17,490 bases of DNA from Aeriscardovia sp040773385 (GTDB taxonomy: Bacteria; Actinomycetota; Actinomycetes; Actinomycetales; Bifidobacteriaceae), in NCBI GenBank assembly GCA_040773385.1, contig JAXGWH010000025.1, positions 1 through 17,490 of the forward strand, in the 5' to 3' direction. The notes below the pieces were generated by a model that saw only the letters and a list, made by a program, of their open reading frames with translations, made no database searches and was not told where the DNA came from. Within the stretch, counting starts at the first letter, position 1. Each line of letters opens with the position of its first letter. Positions 14,673 to 17,490 of this stretch are shown in pieces. A program made the translations under genes and the position numbers.

Positions 14673-15986
14673 ATGCGCCGCGTCGGCACAATCCGGCGCG
14701 GTGCGGACGACCGCTTCACCGTCCGCGTGGAGCCGTGGAGCATCACCACGGTGACAACCCTGCCCGCCGAACAGGTCGAGAAGAACCGTGATCTGCCCGG
14801 GGCCGTCGAGCCGGTCGGCGCGATCCGCGTCCTCGGCGGGGACGATCCCGCCGCCCCCGGCGCTTCCGTTCCTGTTGCCGGTGCGTCCCCGTCGGCCGCC
14901 GGCGCGTCCGACCGGGTTCTCTACTCGGATGATTTCGAGTATGCGGACATGCCACCCGTCACCTCGTTCATTGACGGGACCCTGCGGAAAGAGGATTATC
15001 TCGCCTCCCGCGGCGGCGACACCGGTGCCGTCCCGCGCTACACCATGGACACAAACGGCGCGTTCGAGGCCGTGCGCACCTCCGATGCGCTCTCCGGCAC
15101 GCACGTGCTGCGCCAGCAGGTCGGGCAGGGGATGGCCGGACACGCCTGGATCGACTCCGACCCGCGCACGGTGATCGGAGACCTGCGCTGGGCCGACTAC
15201 GACGTCTCCGTCTCCGTCTGCTTCCGCGAGGACGGGTACGCGAGCCTGGGCGTGCGGCAATGGGGCGGCACGGACGGCGGCGACGGCACCGCCTACATGA
15301 GTCTCGCCGTCTACCAGAGCGGGGACTGGGTCCTGCGCCGCTATGACCGGATCCTCTCCTTGGGCCATACCCCGTATTTCGACGCGGGTCTGGGCAGGTG
15401 GAACCGTCTGCGCCTGCGCGTGGCGGGCGGACACGCCGAGGCGTTCATCAATGACGTGCGCGTCGCCCGGTTCGACGACCTGCGCCCCCAGCTCATCGGC
15501 CGCCTCCAGCTCGGCTCCAGCTTCTCGATCGTCGATTTCGATGATCTGCGCGTCGAGAAGATCGACGGGACTCACCCATACTGCACCGACGTGATCGACG
15601 ACCTGCACCTGACACGCTGGGACGACGGTTTGCCCGTCCTGCGTTATTCCGGGCCCTGGCAGCATCTGGTGGGGCAGGGCATGTACTGCTACAAGCGCTC
15701 GCTGTCCTCCGTAACCGAGGCGGGGGCGGGGCTGTCCGCCGCCGTCACTGGGACGGGCCTGCTGCTCCTGGGCCGGGGCGACGGCACCGCCCGCCTGCAC
15801 GTGGACGTGGACGGCCGCCGCGTGGAGACGGCGCGGCCCACCTGGGCGGCGGACACCCTCCAGCCCGTCATGTTCGTGGTCGACGGTCTGCCGGAGGGAA
15901 GGCATGAGATCCGTCTGACGAAGGCGGACGGCCGCCCGCTCACGCTCGACGCGGTCGCCGTCCTCGGCCCGGTCTGGGAACTGTGA
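14673..15986 (+). pseudogene. GH59 C-terminal part, separated by the stop codon
   Basis: This is the continuation of the glycosidase in the same frame; homologous sequence begins right after the stop at 14628, and ATG 14673 is only the first possible restart, with a weak GCGGG upstream. It completes the beta-sandwich (DRFTVRVEPWSITTVTTL). A lectin-like domain follows, continuous residues about 639-855 (LYSDDFEYADMPP, TWAADAS-type region, GRLQLGSSFSIVDFDDLRVEKIDG), as in galactocerebrosidase. A further domain at about 869-993 (LRYSGPWQHL, GTGLLLLGRGDG, HVDVDGR, LTLDAVAVLG) looks like a galactose-binding-type beta-sandwich that animal enzymes lack. An Ala/Pro/Ser-rich linker precedes the lectin domain. 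The frame stays open for over 450 codons after the stop, so decay is recent or the stop is bypassed. On its own the product has no catalytic residues. Confidence 0.7.
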
Positions 15987-15998
15987 CCACAGTCAGCG

Positions 15999-16037
15999 AC
16001 CAGACACCGGCCAGACACCGACCAGACACCGGCCAGA
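15999..16037. repeat. Tandem 11-bp repeat, (A/G)CCAGACACCG
   Basis: Three full units start at 15999, 16010 and 16021, alternating A/G at the first base, with a partial fourth at 16032. They fill the 72-base convergent gap between the glycosidase and the oxidoreductase. No terminator hairpin with a T-tract is visible here. Confidence 0.8.
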
Positions 16038-16058
16038 TGGAACGGTCGGTGACCCCGG

Positions 16059-16958
16059 TCACTCTTTTGTTCCGACGTCCTGCCCGTCCGTTCCCCGCAG
16101 CTTTGTGAGCGCCTCTGCGAGCGTCTGCTCGAGACCCTGCGGGGCGTGGCCGGTGATCGTCTCGAAATCGCCGCCCGTCTCGTCCATGAAGCCCTGCGCG
16201 GCAGCCTGGTAGAGCGAGGCCTGCAGGTCGCCCTCCGCGGGTTCGTCATAGAGCGCGGCGAAGTCGACCGGCTCCATCGGCTCATAGTCCACCTTCGTGC
16301 CCGAGAGCCGCGTGATGAGGCCGGCGAGATCCTGCCCGGACCAGGCGCGCTGCCCCGTGACCGTGTAGACGGAGCGCTGCCGCAGCAGTTTCGGGTTCTG
16401 CGCCACCGTGGCGAACGCCTCGGCGCAGTCGGCGATGGAGATATAGGAGACCGCGCCCGTGCCCATCGGGTAGCGCACCTTGCCCCGGCGCAGGATCTGC
16501 GGCAGATGCCCGGCCACAATGTCGGAGTAGACGCCGTCGCGGATCACCGTCCACGCCAGATCACTTGCCGACAGCCGGCGCGTCAGATAGCCGTAGTAGG
16601 CCGACAGCCCGAACGGGTTGCGCTCCTGGTCGGCGATGTAGCCCATCGCGATGAGCCCGCCGACGCCGGCCCGCTCGGCCGCCTCCAGCACGTGCTCCAG
16701 CTCCACCACACGGTCGAGGCTGCTCTGCAGCTCGCTGGGGATGTAGATGAGCACGTCCGTGTCGAAGAACGCGGCGGTGAGCATGTTGAGGTCGCTGTAA
16801 TCGATCTTCGTCACCCGGCAGCCGGAGTCGGCGAACACCTCGGCCTTGGCGAGGTTGTGCACGCCCAGGCTCAGGCTGTCCGCCGGATTGGTGCGCAGCA
16901 GGCGCGGGACGAGGTCCCTGCCCAGTCGTCCGGTCGCGCCGGTGATGAAATACCGCAT
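16059..16958 (-). CDS. NmrA-type NAD(P)-binding oxidoreductase (quinone reductase QOR2-like)
   Basis: A 299-residue atypical short-chain dehydrogenase. The N-terminal Rossmann motif ITGATGRLG (residues 5-13) binds NAD(P). VHNLAKAEVFADSGCRVTKIDYSD and IYIPSE are typical of the NmrA/YtfG (QorB) group, which includes NAD(P)H:quinone reductases and redox-sensing proteins. The C-terminal half (VIRDGVYSDI, YISIADCAEAFA, YTVTGQRAWSGQDLA) also matches. ATG 16958 is chosen because AAGGAG lies about ten bases upstream and the Rossmann strand begins immediately; an upstream ATG at 17009 would add an unlikely tail. It is monocistronic, convergent with the glycosidase. Its own promoter region (16959-17060) has a minus-strand TTGACC near 17048 but no clear partner -10. 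Confidence 0.85.
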   Translation of the reverse strand: MRYFITGATGRLGRDLVPRLLRTNPADSLSLGVHNLAKAEVFADSGCRVTKIDYSDLNMLTAAFFDTDVLIYIPSELQSSLDRVVELEHVLEAAERAGVGGLIAMGYIADQERNPFGLSAYYGYLTRRLSASDLAWTVIRDGVYSDIVAGHLPQILRRGKVRYPMGTGAVSYISIADCAEAFATVAQNPKLLRQRSVYTVTGQRAWSGQDLAGLITRLSGTKVDYEPMEPVDFAALYDEPAEGDLQASLYQAAAQGFMDETGGDFETITGHAPQGLEQTLAEALTKLRGTDGQDVGTKE

Positions 16959-17009
16959 GACAGCTGTTCTCCTTGCCTGTGGGTCTGTGTTTCCGATTGA
17001 TCCCGTCAC

Positions 17010-17285
17010 ACAGTGTAAAAAACAAACATCACGCGGATGATACCGGTCAAAGAAAATTTACATGGCGGGGCCGGGTATACGGAAACCATGCGGACTGGTC
17101 AGTCGATTTATCTGCGGATTTGCCGGTGGCCTCTCGTTTCTCCGGTGCATTCCAGGGCGGGTCTGCCACTCCTGTGATGGGGCACCGGGGAGTGAGGCCT
17201 CCCAGGATGAGGATCGAGGATCAGGCTGTCGTTCCTTGTCCGGCCCGGTGCTATGCTGTGAAGGTCAGATCACTGAGATCTTGTT
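17010..17285. other. Intergenic region, no gene seen
   Basis: This stretch lies between the oxidoreductase and the tRNA gene. The left part is AT-rich and probably holds the oxidoreductase promoter. The right part contains a short GAGGATC direct repeat near 17210 and the tRNA promoter. No coding frame with a ribosome site is visible. Confidence 0.5.
17236..17257 (+). promoter_or_regulatory. Possible tRNA-Ser promoter
   Basis: TATGCT (17252-17257) is a good -10 match 28 bases before the tRNA. The only -35-like TTGTCC (17236-17241) is too close for normal spacing, so the -35 part is unsure. Confidence 0.4.
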
Positions 17286-17370
17286 GGAGGATTCGCCTAG
17301 TGGTCTATGGCGCTCGCTTGGAAAGCGGGTTGGGTTCACGCCCTCGCGAGTTCGAATCTCGCATCCTCCG
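17286..17370 (+). tRNA. tRNA-Ser(GGA)
   Basis: An 85-base type II tRNA. The acceptor stem GGAGGAT (17286-17292) pairs with ATCCTCC (17363-17369), with discriminator G. The anticodon stem CTCGC/GCGGG encloses the loop TTGGAAA with anticodon GGA at 17320-17322, reading UCC and UCU serine codons. A long variable arm (GGG...CCC, about 17331-17343) fits serine. The T-arm GCGAG-TTCGAAT-CTCGC is perfect. CCA is not encoded. Confidence 0.97.
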
Positions 17371-17375
17371 CGCGC

Positions 17376-17414
17376 AAGGGTTTCGGGAGCAATCCCGGAA
17401 CCCTTTTTATTTTT
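17376..17414 (+). terminator. Rho-independent terminator after tRNA-Ser
   Basis: A 13-pair stem (17376-17388 with 17393-17405, one G-T wobble) is closed by a GCAA tetraloop of the stable GNRA type and followed by TTTTTATTTTT. It begins six bases after the tRNA end, so the tRNA is transcribed alone. Confidence 0.95.
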
Positions 17415-17490
17415 CCAACCGCACTGTTCGTCGATCCGGGATTATGGAACGGTCGCAGTGCCTATCACCCAAGGCTCGGAAACGAGGGCC

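Noticed and set aside
14340..15905. Minus-strand open frame of 521 residues spanning the GH59 stop codon
   Set aside because: The plus strand matches galactocerebrosidase on both sides of the stop; the antisense frame shows no family features.
15981..15992. CTGTG/CACAG hairpin at the glycosidase stop as a terminator
   Set aside because: The loop would be only two bases and no T-tract follows.

Overview
The window is about two-thirds G+C and reads as chromosomal DNA of a high-GC actinobacterium. Typical signs are purine-rich Shine-Dalgarno sites of the AAGGA/GGAGG type, a serine tRNA, enolase, a NarL-type two-component pair, and long spurious open frames opposite most genes. A Bifidobacteriaceae-like host is possible from the gene style, but nothing here settles genus or species. 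The window starts inside a gene; no other gene runs off either end.

Layout. (1) 1-3033, plus strand, one tight transcription unit: the 3' part of a divergent S-adenosylhomocysteine hydrolase (SAHH)-like enzyme, an amidohydrolase of the MtaD / SAH deaminase / aminofutalosine deaminase family, and a DUF985-type cupin. (2) 3157-4173, minus strand, converging on it: an MTA/SAH nucleosidase homologue that carries Asn where the family's catalytic Asp normally sits. (3) 4382-7178, plus strand: a complete polar amino-acid ABC transporter (lipoprotein, permease, ATPase). (4) 7186-9206, minus strand: a translationally coupled histidine kinase and NarL/LuxR response regulator. (5) 9503-9871: a small three-helix membrane protein. 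(6) 10096-11382, minus strand: enolase with a clear terminator at 9989-10017. (7) 11541-12875: an MFS permease. (8) 13005-15986: a GH59 (galactocerebrosidase-like) glycosidase whose frame is interrupted by one in-frame TGA at codon 541. (9) 16059-16958, minus strand: an NmrA-type NAD(P)-binding oxidoreductase. (10) 17286-17370: tRNA-Ser(GGA) and its terminator.

How the genes may work together. The first four genes all look like enzymes or partners acting on SAM-derived nucleosides. The SAHH-like protein has lost conserved substrate-site histidines and the canonical C-terminal tail, an adenosine-type deaminase is coupled to it, and the nucleosidase has the Asn that 6-oxopurine-specific relatives use. 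My inference is a deamination-first SAH/MTA salvage route through S-inosylhomocysteine or methylthioinosine. The adjacent amino-acid importer could supply a sulfur amino acid, but its substrate cannot be read from sequence.

Two wider patterns stand out. Several conserved proteins (nucleosidase, kinase, ATPase, glycosidase) carry low-complexity insertions or extensions, in the kinase encoded by 18-bp tandem repeats. Three gene-free gaps each hold a short tandem array with an 11-bp period. No CRISPR array, insertion sequence, phage gene, attachment site or origin was seen, and there is no gene-free stretch longer than 300 bases.
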